A DNA stretch of 64,000 nt from Chryseobacterium gregarium DSM 19109 (GTDB taxonomy: Bacteria; Bacteroidota; Bacteroidia; Flavobacteriales; Weeksellaceae), in assembly GCF_000430845.1 (NCBI RefSeq), contig NZ_AUMU01000001.1, positions 310,001-374,000 of the forward strand, read 5' to 3'. Below, piece by piece: positions 17,815 through 26,200 of the stretch. Position 1 is the first letter of the stretch. Every line of letters begins with the position of its first letter. The position numbers were made by a program, and so were the translations under genes. The notes under the pieces were generated by a model. It was given only the letters and a program-made list of their open reading frames with translations. It did not search any database and was not told the origin of the DNA.

Positions 17815-19050
17815 TCATTGTTTAGAAATACGGAATAATCTGCCTTCGTCCGTTACAGCATATAATGCGCTGTCCGTACCTTGTGTAATATCCCTGAAAC
17901 GCTGGTTCTGGTCAGCCAGTAATCTTTCCTCACCGGTAACCACATTGTTATTAATGACCAGCCTTACAATATGTTTTCCGCTTAACGCCGCTACAAAAAG
18001 GTTATTCTGCCATTCCGGGATATTATTTCCTTTGTAGAAAGTAATTCCGCTTGGTGAAATTACAGGATCCCAGTAATATACCGGCTGCTGCATGCCGCTC
18101 TGCTGCTGGATCCCGTTACCGATCACTGTGCCGCTGTATTCAATTCCGTATGTGATGGTTGGCCATCCGTAATTGGCGCCTCCCTGAACCCGATTGATTT
18201 CGTCTCCGCCCCTCGGTCCATGCTCACTTTCCCACAATTCTCCCGTAATCGGATGAATGGCAAGGCCCTGCGGGTTTCTGTGTCCCATACTGTATAACTC
18301 AGGTAAAGCCCCTGACTGGGTAAATGTCGGGTTTCCAGCTGCTGGCTGCCCGTTTACGGTAATGCGTACGACTTTTCCTAATGCTGCAGTAACCGACTGT
18401 GCCAGCGGCCTGGTGGATAAATCCGAACGTTCACCTGTACTGATCATCAGGTTTCCGGTGTTGTCAAATACAATTCGTCCCCCGTAATGCAAACTTCCTA
18501 CATTTGCAGCAGGATTTGCCCTGTAGATAACAGTGATGTTTTCAACGGCTGTTTCCGAGGCTGATAATTTCCCTTTGGCAACCGAAGTCTGATTCCCTCC
18601 GGCTACGTTTTCAGAAAATACCCAGTAGATCATCCGGTTGGTGGAAAACTGCGGATCTACACATACCCCAAGCAAGCCACCCTGCCCTGCTGAATTAACA
18701 GCCGGAAGTCCGGTGACCGGACCGCTTAAGGTTCCTGTGGCGGTTGCAATACGCATGGTTCCACCCTTTTCGGTAATGAGTAATCTTCCGTCAGGTAAAT
18801 TGGTAATTCCCCAGGGGGAAGATAATGCCGAAGATAAAACACTGATTTTATAAGGGGTTGACGTTTTCACTCCATTCACCCGGGTCTGTCCGGCAAATGC
18901 CGGTGCATAGCCGGTATTGGCCGGGTTGGTTTCTACCGGCGGAAGCCCTGTATCTGTTTCCGGATCTGACGGATTTTCATCAATCGTTTCTGAACATCCT
19001 GCTAAAATCATTGATGAAGCGATCATCAGGTGTGAAAATTTAAATTTCAT
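17815..19050 (-). CDS. PQQ-dependent sugar dehydrogenase (glucose/sorbosone dehydrogenase family), lipoprotein
   Basis: 411 residues. The signal MKFKFSHLMIASSMILAGCSE has a lipobox with Cys19. After a Pro/Asp-rich linker (20-50) comes a six-bladed beta-propeller typical of soluble quinoprotein glucose dehydrogenases: LSSPWGITNLPDGRLLITEK, GQGGLLGVCVDPQF, SLHYGGRIVFDNTGNLMIS, YSMGHRNPQGLAIHPITGEL, ESEHGPRGGDEIN, GANYGWP and SPSGITFY. It is predicted to oxidise an aldose sugar at the periplasmic face or outer membrane using PQQ. No pqq biosynthesis genes are nearby, so the cofactor would have to be made elsewhere or scavenged. Confidence 0.9.
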   Translation of the reverse strand: MKFKFSHLMIASSMILAGCSETIDENPSDPETDTGLPPVETNPANTGYAPAFAGQTRVNGVKTSTPYKISVLSSALSSPWGITNLPDGRLLITEKGGTMRIATATGTLSGPVTGLPAVNSAGQGGLLGVCVDPQFSTNRMIYWVFSENVAGGNQTSVAKGKLSASETAVENITVIYRANPAANVGSLHYGGRIVFDNTGNLMISTGERSDLSTRPLAQSVTAALGKVVRITVNGQPAAGNPTFTQSGALPELYSMGHRNPQGLAIHPITGELWESEHGPRGGDEINRVQGGANYGWPTITYGIEYSGTVIGNGIQQQSGMQQPVYYWDPVISPSGITFYKGNNIPEWQNNLFVAALSGKHIVRLVINNNVVTGEERLLADQNQRFRDITQGTDSALYAVTDEGRLFRISKQ

Positions 19051-19218
19051 AAACTAAAATATTTTGTGATAAGGTGTGTGATTTTCAGAAATTCTATGCA
19101 AATCGTCTGCCGTATTCACTTTTTGTTGAAATATATTCAGTTCTATATTGCTTTTCAATCATACTCAATAGCATACGAATCAAAATAAGGTATTGATTTG
19201 CCTGTGTATTTATATAAA

Positions 19219-20723
19219 TCAGTCATGTCCTGTTAGGTTGAATTCATTTATAACTGCTGATCTTATCCATACACTCGCTGAATTTCCATCGACCCAGAAT
19301 TTCGCAGTTCCATTTTCATCTGTTGTTATTTCATCATTTCTATGGCCCAAAAAATCTTTAAATGCGGTATGGGCATTATCTTTTCCCAGATTGATGTCTT
19401 TAGAGCCTTCATCACCGTTGGAAATAATCACAATACAGCCCGGTTTTTCTTTATTTCCCATCCTTGCCCATGCAACACAGTTGGGATGGTCAAAATAATC
19501 AACCTGTTCTCCATAGGCGAAATGCTGTCTGGCCTTTAATAATTTAGGCAGTACGTCTATCTTCGGCAATGTGATTCTGATTAACTCACCGTCTTTTACA
19601 TCGCTATATTCCGCTCCGAAGAGATCCGGATAAAAAACACAGGGATATCCATCCTTTAATAATAATATGATGGCGTATGCCAAAGGCTTAAACCAGGTAT
19701 GGACCGAAGATTCCAGTGACTGCAGCGGCTGGGTATCATTGTTTTCTACGAAAGAGACTGAAAGTGTAGGTTTTTTTTCCAGGAAGCTTCCTTCTAATAT
19801 TCGGGAAAGGTCATAAGCTCTTCCCTCTTCAGATGCTTTAAAGAAATTATAATGCAGAGGGGTGTCAAAGCAGGAAATTATATCCTCCATTTTATCTGAA
19901 AAAGATTCCAGTTTTTCAGCTTTGTCTTTCCAGAACTCACCCAGTACAAAACAGTCGGGCTTAATTCTGTTTTAATATAAGTAATCCATTCTTTAAGGAA
20001 ATCAGAAGAAAGATGTTTCAGAGCATCAAGCCGTATTCCGTCTGCCTTGGTGGTTTCCATATACCACTTGATCCAGTTTTTCATTTCCCCGATCACCTTG
20101 GGATTCCTGTACTCTACATCTGCTCCCATCAGGTAATCATAATTGCCGAACTGATGGCTTACCGCTTCGGTCCAGTCCGTACCGTATTTATTATGAATCT
20201 TAAAAATACCGTGAAGTACCGTATCATCTTTCTTAACGATGTCTATCCCGCTGAAGCATTGGTGATCCCAGATAAAATCTGAATATTTTCCCTGCCGGCC
20301 CGGAAAAGTAAACTTTGTAAATGCAGAAACCTGCAAAGGATCTGAAATAACTTCATTCCGGTCTTCTCCGTTTACTTCATGCACCGTAACCTGCTCTTCT
20401 TCATCGGCTCCCATCCGGTGGTTGAGAACAATATCGGCATATACGGCCATCCCTGCCTGGTGGCCTTTTTCGATGGCATGAAGATATTCTTCTTTTGTTC
20501 CGTAGCGTGTAGGGATGCCGTCTTTCTGATCAAATTCTCCGAGGTCATACAAGTCGTATACATCATAGCCCCTTCCCTCTTTTCCCTGACTGCATTTGGT
20601 AGCCGGCGGCAGCCATGCCGCGGTAAATCCCAATCTATTTAAATATTCTGCGTTCTCTGCAAACTCATTCCAAAGATTACCGGTATGGTACCAATGGAAA
20701 TACTGAATAATTACTCCGTTCAT
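19219..20723 (-). pseudogene. Alpha-amylase (GH13, AmyS-like) split by a one-base frameshift
   Basis: Two overlapping frames (19878-20723 and 19219-19890) together encode one protein of about 501 residues. The first part has GFTAAWLPPATKCSQG, region I DIVLNHRMGADEEE and region II GIRLDALKHLSSDFLKEW (catalytic Asp). After TELSP it loses the frame at the CCC run at 19957-19959; one extra C restores P-D-C-F-V-L-G-E-F-W, with the catalytic acid Glu at 19936-19938, then SCFDTPLHYNFF. So the unshifted product ends just before its acid residue. Region IV reads VENNDTQP where NHD is usual, a second deviation. It could be a real pseudogene or a base-calling error in a C run. Confidence 0.85.
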
Positions 20724-20741
20724 TTTCTGTCATCATTTTAT

Positions 20742-20764
20742 TTCTATAGCATAGCTCTATAGAA
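20742..20764. promoter_or_regulatory. Inverted repeat upstream of the amylase, candidate operator
   Basis: Perfect 8-bp arms TTCTATAG / CTATAGAA are separated by seven bases and lie 19 bases upstream of the amylase start codon. This is a plausible regulator site; no regulator gene is adjacent. Confidence 0.4.
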
Positions 20765-20818
20765 CCCGTTAAATACTTTTAATAGCTTTTCATCCTACAT
20801 TTAATAAACAGCTTCAGC

Positions 20819-20837
20819 TTTTGCAGTTCACTGCAAA
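20819..20837. promoter_or_regulatory. Second short inverted repeat upstream of the amylase
   Basis: Arms TTTGCAG / CTGCAAA around TTCA, about 100 bases upstream of the amylase start. Short enough to be chance. Confidence 0.25.
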
Positions 20838-21037
20838 TGATGAATCCATTTTCTTAAATCATGATAAATAAATAACAGTCCTGTTAGTTAGGATCCGAAA
20901 GACGATACTGTAATGAAATGGATGACATGCCCTAATTTCGTAAATAAAATTTTTAAAATCTATGATTATAATCAGGCCATATTCGGGATATCCTGTTAAT
21001 GTGATCCTGCTCATAACGGTTTTTCACTTCAGAACCT

Positions 21038-21045
21038 TATCTTTG
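21038..21045 (+). promoter_or_regulatory. Candidate -7 box for the 21071 gene
   Basis: TATCTTTG matches TAnnTTTG and sits 25 bases before the ATG. No clear -33 TTG was found at standard spacing. Confidence 0.45.
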
Positions 21046-21070
21046 TTATTACACCTACATCAATAACAGT

Positions 21071-21676
21071 ATGAAACCGAAACACATCCCCGGAATTCCT
21101 TTACAGAAAGTCGGAGGATTTCATGATAGTGAAAGTACCAAAGAATACAATGCTTCAGAAATAAATGAAAAGTTCAATATTCTGAAAACCCGTTTTTTTT
21201 CGATCAATGAGTGGAAAAGCTATACTAAAAAGGCTGCAGCTGAATTTAAGCATTATGACCATTCCGGGCAGGCTATTAACCGGATTCCCCAAGAGGGAGA
21301 TTTTATAAGGATTGATATTCCGGGTCCGGGAAATAAAGAGGCCAATGGCTACGACTGGGTGCAAATCGAACATCTGTCATACAGGCATACTGAAGATTAC
21401 GAGTCTTACCTGATGATCTGCAGGCCCTCCAAAGAACCCAATAAGCCGAAAGGCCGTATCGCGCATTTTTACAACAGTGCAGCCACATCGAACATTATGA
21501 TTTCCAAAGAAGGAAATCTTCTGAAAGTCGGGGTGTATGGCCGTAATGAACGTCCTAATCTGAATGCCGGGTTTATGGATAAAATCAGAAATTTTTTAAT
21601 TGCTTTCGGCGGAATGTTCGGGATTTCTAAAATACAGTGGAAACTCCTTGCCGAGGGGCTCCTGAACTTTAAATAA
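21071..21676 (+). CDS. Conserved-looking hypothetical protein
   Basis: 201 residues, no signal peptide. The protein is basic and mixed alpha/beta; notable stretches are KSYTKKAAAEFKHYDHSGQ, GDFIRIDIPGPGNKEANGYD, VQIEHLSYRHTEDYESYLM and FYNSAATSNIMISKEGNLLK. I do not recognise a family with a known function. The start is supported by a -7 box 25 bases upstream and the end by a terminator 18 bases after the stop, so it is a well-bounded single gene. Function unknown. Confidence 0.75.
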   Translation: MKPKHIPGIPLQKVGGFHDSESTKEYNASEINEKFNILKTRFFSINEWKSYTKKAAAEFKHYDHSGQAINRIPQEGDFIRIDIPGPGNKEANGYDWVQIEHLSYRHTEDYESYLMICRPSKEPNKPKGRIAHFYNSAATSNIMISKEGNLLKVGVYGRNERPNLNAGFMDKIRNFLIAFGGMFGISKIQWKLLAEGLLNFK

Positions 21677-21693
21677 ATAATCTTAAATTATAC

Positions 21694-21735
21694 AAAAAAG
21701 CAATATTGTTTTATACTCTATTGTTGCTTTTTTTT
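21694..21735 (+). terminator. Intrinsic terminator after the 21071 gene
   Basis: Ten-base arms AAAAAAGCAA / TTGCTTTTTT with a 20-base loop that can form further pairs; T run continues after the stem. Confidence 0.75.
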
Positions 21736-21881
21736 GAAGCGGCCAGCCTTTTGGGAAAGCCTCTTTTCAGGATCCGTATGTCATTATAGTAACTTTTTGA
21801 TACCACATCAGGATAATTTAAATAAAGATGGTCTTATAGTTGCAGATTCACCGGCAATCAAAACAACTTAATATAATTATT

Positions 21882-22478
21882 ATGGAATCTAAAAGACCTG
21901 CAAAAAAAGCAACATCCAAATCCACGGCCTCTAAATCCGGAACAGCTAAGACGGCGGTAAAAGCAAAAGCCAAAACACCTGCTAAAAAAGACGCTGCCAA
22001 AAAACTTAAAGATCTTTTTGAAGATTCATTAAAAGATATTTATTGGGCAGAAAAAGCATTGGTAAAAGCATTGCCTACCATGATGAAAAATGCGACCGAT
22101 GAAAAACTTAAAAGTGCTATCAAAAATCATATTTCTGAAACGGAAAACCAGATAGACAGGCTGGAAGCATGTTTTAAAGCAATAGGCAAAAAGGCCCAGG
22201 CAAAAAAATGCGATGCCATGCAGGGTTTGCTGGATGAGGGAAAAAGCATCATAGAAGAAACCGAACCCGGAACAGTAAGAGATGCAGGAATTATTGCGGC
22301 AGCGCAAAAAGTAGAACACTACGAGATTGCTACCTACGGAACACTAGCTGCCTTTGCAAAGGTTTTAAAAGAGGATGAATGCCTTAAACATCTATTAGAA
22401 ACATTAAATGAAGAGAAAAAATGTGATAAACTCTTAACCAAAGTAGCGGATACGAACCTTAACAGCAAAGCAAAATAA
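21882..22478 (+). CDS. DUF892 (YciE/YciF-type) ferritin-like protein with a Lys/Ala-rich N-terminal tail
   Basis: 198 residues from the ATG at 21882; an upstream TTG at 21840 is less likely. Residues 1-45 are a basic, low-complexity tail of K, A, T, S and P (MESKRPAKKATSK..., TPAKKDAAKK) resembling histone-H1-like tails. The rest is a four-helix DUF892 domain (LKDLFEDSLKDIYWAEKALV, ALPTMMKNA, HISETENQIDRLEACF, YEIATYGTLAAFAKVL). YciE/YciF-type proteins are stress-induced ferritin-like proteins, possibly diiron. The tail suggests association with DNA (inference). An IS5-family element is inserted 14 bases after the stop, before the native terminator. Confidence 0.88.
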   Translation: MESKRPAKKATSKSTASKSGTAKTAVKAKAKTPAKKDAAKKLKDLFEDSLKDIYWAEKALVKALPTMMKNATDEKLKSAIKNHISETENQIDRLEACFKAIGKKAQAKKCDAMQGLLDEGKSIIEETEPGTVRDAGIIAAAQKVEHYEIATYGTLAAFAKVLKEDECLKHLLETLNEEKKCDKLLTKVADTNLNSKAK

Positions 22479-22489
22479 TATTTCATTGC

Positions 22490-22492
22490 TTA
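22490..22492 (+). repeat. Left target-site duplication TTA of the IS5 element
   Basis: TTA directly outside the left end of the element; the same triplet follows the right end at 23352-23354. This fits the TNA target of the IS1031-like group of the IS5 family. Confidence 0.8.
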
Positions 22493-23351
22493 GAGCCTGT
22501 TTAAAAAAGTAATAATAAAAAAGAGTAAGGGGAAAGAAATTGAATAAAAATTGCCATTTTAGAGTTGCAAAACAAAAAATATCAATGTATACAACAGACT
22601 TAACCCAAACTCAGTGGCAATTTATAAAAAAAGTATTAGATTTTGATGACCGGAAGCGGAAATATGATTTACATATCATTTGGAATGCCATTCTGTATTT
22701 GGTAAAAACAGGTTGCCAATGGAGACTCTTACCTTCCGGCTTTCCTAAATGGCAATTGGTATATTATTATTACTCAAAATGGTCTAATCTGGAAGCCTTC
22801 GATTTACTATTATCAAAACTAAGGGAAAAGGTTCGGGTAAAAAGAGGTCAGAAAGCTACAGCAAGCCTGGGCATCATGGACAGTCAGAGTGTAAGATGGG
22901 GAAATAACCGTTCATTAAATAGCTTCGACGGACACAAAAAAGTAAAAGGAATCAAGAGACATGTAGTCGTAGATAAAAATGGATTCTTGTTAGCTGTTAT
23001 GGTAGGGGCAGCTAGTATTCATGACAGTAAATCAGCGGTATTACTAATGAAAATGCTGCAATATTTGCTGATCCCGCTTCAGGGAATCCTGGCGGACGGA
23101 GGCTATCGGGGAGATATTGTTGAAGAAATAAAAGCTAAGTTTGGGTACACCATTCAAATCGTTATGCGCAGTGGCAAAAAAGATAAAAAGTTTGAACCCA
23201 TTCATAAAAGATGGATTGTTGAACGTACTTTTTCATGGTTTGATAATGACAGGAGACTATGCAGAAATTATGAACTCCTGATGGAAACTTCTGAAAATAT
23301 GGTCAAATTATCAGCCATAAAATTATTATTGAATAAAATCTAAACAGGCTC
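22493..23351 (+). mobile_element. IS5-family insertion sequence, complete, 859 bp
   Basis: Perfect 11-bp terminal inverted repeats GAGCCTGTTTA (22493-22503) and TAAACAGGCTC (23341-23351), flanked by TTA duplications. One intact transposase gene fills nearly the whole element. The intact frame and exact duplications suggest a fairly recent, possibly active copy. It sits between the DUF892 gene and that gene's terminator. Confidence 0.93.
22585..23343 (+). CDS. IS5-family DDE transposase
   Basis: 252 residues from the ATG at 22585 (MYTTDLTQTQWQFIKKVL); in-frame TTG codons upstream within the element are less likely. The DUF4096-like N-terminal domain (WNAILYLVKTGCQWRLLPSGF) is followed by the DDE catalytic core: first Asp in GIMDSQSVRW, second in ILADGGYRGD, Glu in VERTFSWFDNDRRLCRNYE with the conserved Y-x2-R-x3-E-x6-K-type signature region. 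The stop codon TAA is formed inside the right inverted repeat. No frameshift is needed, unlike in many two-frame IS5 members. Confidence 0.94.
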   Translation: MYTTDLTQTQWQFIKKVLDFDDRKRKYDLHIIWNAILYLVKTGCQWRLLPSGFPKWQLVYYYYSKWSNLEAFDLLLSKLREKVRVKRGQKATASLGIMDSQSVRWGNNRSLNSFDGHKKVKGIKRHVVVDKNGFLLAVMVGAASIHDSKSAVLLMKMLQYLLIPLQGILADGGYRGDIVEEIKAKFGYTIQIVMRSGKKDKKFEPIHKRWIVERTFSWFDNDRRLCRNYELLMETSENMVKLSAIKLLLNKI

Positions 23352-23354
23352 TTA
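23352..23354 (+). repeat. Right target-site duplication TTA of the IS5 element
   Basis: Partner of the TTA at 22490-22492. Confidence 0.8.
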
Positions 23355-23369
23355 CATTATTTTATTAAA

Positions 23370-23404
23370 GGTTGCTTCACTACAGTGAAGCAACCCTTTT
23401 TTTT
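23370..23404 (+). terminator. Intrinsic terminator, probably originally that of the DUF892 gene
   Basis: Perfect 11-bp stem GGTTGCTTCAC / GTGAAGCAACC with loop TACA, followed by a long T run. Removing the IS element would place it about 30 bases after the DUF892 stop, so it now ends transcripts that run through the IS. Confidence 0.92.
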
Positions 23405-23430
23405 AAAGGAACTGTATTTTGTCTATATTC

Positions 23431-23457
23431 AAAAACCGCCCTTAAAAAAGAGCGGTT
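23431..23457 (-). terminator. Intrinsic terminator of the DUF2383 gene
   Basis: On the minus strand AACCGCTCTT / AAGGGCGGTT (one T-G pair) with a short loop, followed by TTTTT. It lies 41 bases after the stop at 23499. Confidence 0.85.
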
Positions 23458-23498
23458 AGTAATATTGTAACAGGTTAAGCAAAAAAATTCCTGAATTA

Positions 23499-23954
23499 TT
23501 ATTTTTTATATTCGGTCATTCTTTTAAACTGGTGGTAAGAATCCTTGATGTGTTTTAAATGCTCAGAAACAATATCAAGGCTGTCCCCGGAAAGCTTTCC
23601 GCTGTCTATGGCACTTTGGTAAGCATCAATGGCTGCTTTCTCCCCAAAAATCACATTCTCTATAGTAGATTCTTCGGTATTGCCTATGGTAAAGGAATTC
23701 TTGACATCAATCCATGCCCTGTGGAGTGCGCCTGCTGCAGTAGTTGTATCTTCCGGGGTTCCGCCGTCATCCTGAATGAGGTTAATCAGTTCATTCTTCA
23801 TTACTCTTCCGAGAGAATTCAGACGGGCGTATTCTGCCTTTACATCAGGATAGTTTTCCCATACTTTGCCCTCCACTCTGGAAAATCCTTCTATCCTGTC
23901 ATTGGTAATGTGCAGCAGATCATTTAATACAGATGCTTCTTCTTGATTTTTCAT
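23499..23954 (-). CDS. PA2169/DUF2383 family four-helix-bundle protein
   Basis: 151 residues, no signal peptide. It has the ferritin-like four-helix pattern of DUF2383: EEASVLNDLLHITNDRIEGF, LGRVMKNELINLI, GALHRAWIDVKNSF, IENVIFGEKAAIDAYQSAI and VSEHLKHIKDSYHQF. Acidic and His residues at helix positions could bind metal, but this is not established. Members often sit among general-stress genes, as here with DUF892 and an lmo0937-type protein nearby. Single-gene unit with its own terminator. Confidence 0.87.
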   Translation of the reverse strand: MKNQEEASVLNDLLHITNDRIEGFSRVEGKVWENYPDVKAEYARLNSLGRVMKNELINLIQDDGGTPEDTTTAAGALHRAWIDVKNSFTIGNTEESTIENVIFGEKAAIDAYQSAIDSGKLSGDSLDIVSEHLKHIKDSYHQFKRMTEYKK

Positions 23955-24106
23955 AATACCTATTTTGGTGTATTACAGTCTTACAAGAATTATACCTTAT
24001 ACAGGCAAATATTAATGATTCATAAATATTATACAGGAAAATAGAGATCAGGCATTTTTAAGATAAATTTAAACATATGCTCAACAGGTTAATAAAACTT
24101 TGTCCG

Positions 24107-24114
24107 TACTTTTG
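24107..24114 (+). promoter_or_regulatory. Candidate -7 box for the HAD hydrolase gene
   Basis: TACTTTTG matches TAnnTTTG, 32 bases upstream of the ATG at 24147. The -33 element is not evident. Confidence 0.4.
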
Positions 24115-24146
24115 CCATAACAGAAATCAAATGAAAACATTCAAAA

Positions 24147-24944
24147 ATGAATTCCACTCAGGATTTTAATATAAAGGCTGTATTTTTTGATGTTGACGGT
24201 ACGCTTATAAGTTTCAAAACCACTACGATTCCCGAATCAACACAGAATGCGATCAGGCAGCTCCGCGAAAAAGGCATTAAGGTAATTGTAGCCACAGGGC
24301 GCTCCATTAATTCCCTCGACCATATCAAGCATATTTCCTTTGACGGTTTTATTACGTTTAACGGAGGATACTGTATAACCAGTGAAGGGGAAATTATGTT
24401 TAAGAAAGCTATCGATGCCGCAGATATAAGAAATTTAGTCACCTATTCACAGAATCATCCTTTAAGCTATTCCCTGATGTATGAAGACAAGGTGGAAATT
24501 AATGATGCTACTCCTGAAGTCGTCGGGATGTACGCGCATGTCAATCTTCCGGTTCCGCCGGTTCACAATCAGGATTACATCGATATGGAAAATGTTCTTC
24601 AGGCCAATATCTTTCTCGGACCGGATGATGAAAAAACATTTATGGAAAATGTAATGCCTAATTCCGTAAGCTCAAGATGGACCCCTTTATTTGCAGATGT
24701 TAACCCCGAGGGAATTACCAAACAGAACGGGATCGAATATTTCTGCAGGCATTTTGGAATTGATCTTTCGGAAACCATGTCTTTCGGAGACGGAGGGAAT
24801 GATATTACCATGCTGAAGTGCACCAGAATAGGTATTGCTATGGGAAATGCAAATGATCACGTAAAGGAAATTGCTGATTATGTAACGGAGGATGTAGACC
24901 ATCACGGTATTGAAAAGGCTTTACTTTACTTCCATGTACTTTGA
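24147..24944 (+). CDS. Cof-type HAD-IIB family hydrolase
   Basis: 265 residues. HAD motif I is FFDVDGTLIS with the nucleophile Asp, motif II is VIVATGRS, motif III is the Lys in TKQNGIEYF and motif IV is MSFGDGGNDITML followed by GIAMGNANDHVKEIADYVT, which is diagnostic of the Cof/IIB type with a C2 cap between motifs II and III. Such enzymes dephosphorylate sugar phosphates or cofactor phosphates in the cytoplasm; the substrate cannot be assigned. The final DVDHHGIEKALLYFHVL is the normal family end. Confidence 0.92.
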   Translation: MNSTQDFNIKAVFFDVDGTLISFKTTTIPESTQNAIRQLREKGIKVIVATGRSINSLDHIKHISFDGFITFNGGYCITSEGEIMFKKAIDAADIRNLVTYSQNHPLSYSLMYEDKVEINDATPEVVGMYAHVNLPVPPVHNQDYIDMENVLQANIFLGPDDEKTFMENVMPNSVSSRWTPLFADVNPEGITKQNGIEYFCRHFGIDLSETMSFGDGGNDITMLKCTRIGIAMGNANDHVKEIADYVTEDVDHHGIEKALLYFHVL

Positions 24945-25061
24945 TAATGATCTGTAGTTTTATTACAAAAAACTACTCATATTTTAATTTGTGGTACCTG
25001 TTTTATCATGTTTTTAAAAAAAAGGCACAATATGTGTATAACACTAATCAAACAACATTAA

Positions 25062-25244
<183 letters not shown>

Positions 25245-25266
25245 TACAGTGTAAAACTTAAAAAAT

Positions 25267-25313
25267 AAAAGCTGGAAATGGGAAGACATACATTCTTATT
25301 TTCCAGCTTTTTA
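25267..25313 (+). terminator. Intrinsic terminator after the lmo0937-family gene
   Basis: Perfect 12-bp arms AAAAGCTGGAAA / TTTCCAGCTTTT separated by 21 bases, with further T residues after the stem. Confidence 0.85.
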
Positions 25314-25445
25314 TTTTGATAAACAGGTTCATCTTGAGAAGGTGAAACCTATGGACAAGATCATCATCTTAAGAATATTTATAAAAGATTATGATTTAAA
25401 TATGATACCCATATTTAATCTGATATTAATACTTATTTTAATATA

Positions 25446-26012
25446 TTATTTACCTGCCGGCTTTGCCGCAACAGCACCTAATTTTGATTTTACCGCCGGG
25501 GTAATGTCTTCACCTCCGTCAGTATAGGCAATACTGTTGTTTCCCTGTGAAGAAGCAACATCAAATACATAAGCCAGTCCTTTTTCCTTCGCTACTGTAG
25601 AAATCATGCCGCTTACTTTCTTCTGGATCGGTACGAAAAGTTCAGACTGTTTTTTTGAGACATCCTGGGCTGCCTTAGTACGGGCTGCTTCTATATCTTT
25701 ACCCAAAGTCTGCAATTCAGTCTGTGCAAGGGTTAATTCCTTAATCACGCTTTCCTTATTGGCTTCACTGATCGTTTTTTCTTTATCCTGAGCTGCTTTC
25801 AGTTTGGTTTGATAAGCCGTGATCAGCTTTTCAATTTCGCTTTGTCTGGTTTTTGTGAAAGCATCCAAAGAAGCTTCTGCTGTTTTTGCTTCAGGAAGAT
25901 TGGAAAAAATATCATCGGAATTAACGTGACCTATTTTCTGCTGTGCACTGACAAAGTTGGAAGTTAGAAATAAACCGGCTGCCAGAGAACATGCCGTAAT
26001 TAATTTTTTCAT
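25446..26012 (-). CDS. Skp/OmpH-like periplasmic chaperone
   Basis: 188 residues with a signal peptide (MKKLITACSLAAGLFLTSNFVSAQ, cleavage near 24). The mature part starts KIGHVNSDDIFSNLPE, the OmpH-family beta start, followed by two long helices (about 45-130) forming the tentacle arm and a return strand KGLAYVFDVAS. Skp trimers carry unfolded outer membrane proteins through the periplasm. Unlike most skp genes it is not next to bamA or lpxD, so it may be one of several paralogues. A -7 box lies 46 bases upstream. Confidence 0.9.
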   Translation of the reverse strand: MKKLITACSLAAGLFLTSNFVSAQQKIGHVNSDDIFSNLPEAKTAEASLDAFTKTRQSEIEKLITAYQTKLKAAQDKEKTISEANKESVIKELTLAQTELQTLGKDIEAARTKAAQDVSKKQSELFVPIQKKVSGMISTVAKEKGLAYVFDVASSQGNNSIAYTDGGEDITPAVKSKLGAVAAKPAGK

Positions 26013-26057
26013 GTTTTATTGATTAACTGTTATTAAATATCGAGATTTTTAAAGGCA

Positions 26058-26065
26058 CAAATATA
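26058..26065 (-). promoter_or_regulatory. Candidate -7 box for the Skp-like gene
   Basis: On the minus strand TATATTTG matches TAnnTTTG, 45 bases upstream of the start codon at 26012. Confidence 0.5.
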
Positions 26066-26097
26066 ACAAATAACTACATAGGTAGTGATATTATAAA

Positions 26098-26128
26098 AAA
26101 AGAAGCCCGGAATCTATTTTCCGGGCTT
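26098..26128 (-). terminator. Intrinsic terminator of the aldo/keto reductase gene at 26201
   Basis: Ten-base arms AAGCCCGGAA / TTCCGGGCTT with a six-base loop, followed on the minus strand by TCTTTTTTT. Confidence 0.85.
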
Positions 26129-26200
26129 TTATTCTAAGGATATTTAATATTGTATTTCAACAAAAATATCTTGTTGAATTTGAGGTTATACCGATACGAT

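Larger units (their letters stand above)
20724..21070. other. 347-bp divergent regulatory region between the amylase and the 21071 gene
   Basis: No gene is seen. It contains two short dyads (20742-20764 and 20820-20837) on the amylase side and a -7-like box (21038-21045) on the other side. Confidence 0.5.

Noticed and set aside
19878..19960. Programmed frameshifting in the amylase
   Set aside because: There is no slippery heptamer or following hairpin at the CCC run; a simple one-base loss explains it.
22493..23351. IS with a programmed frameshift or two frames
   Set aside because: The transposase is a single uninterrupted frame with all three DDE residues.
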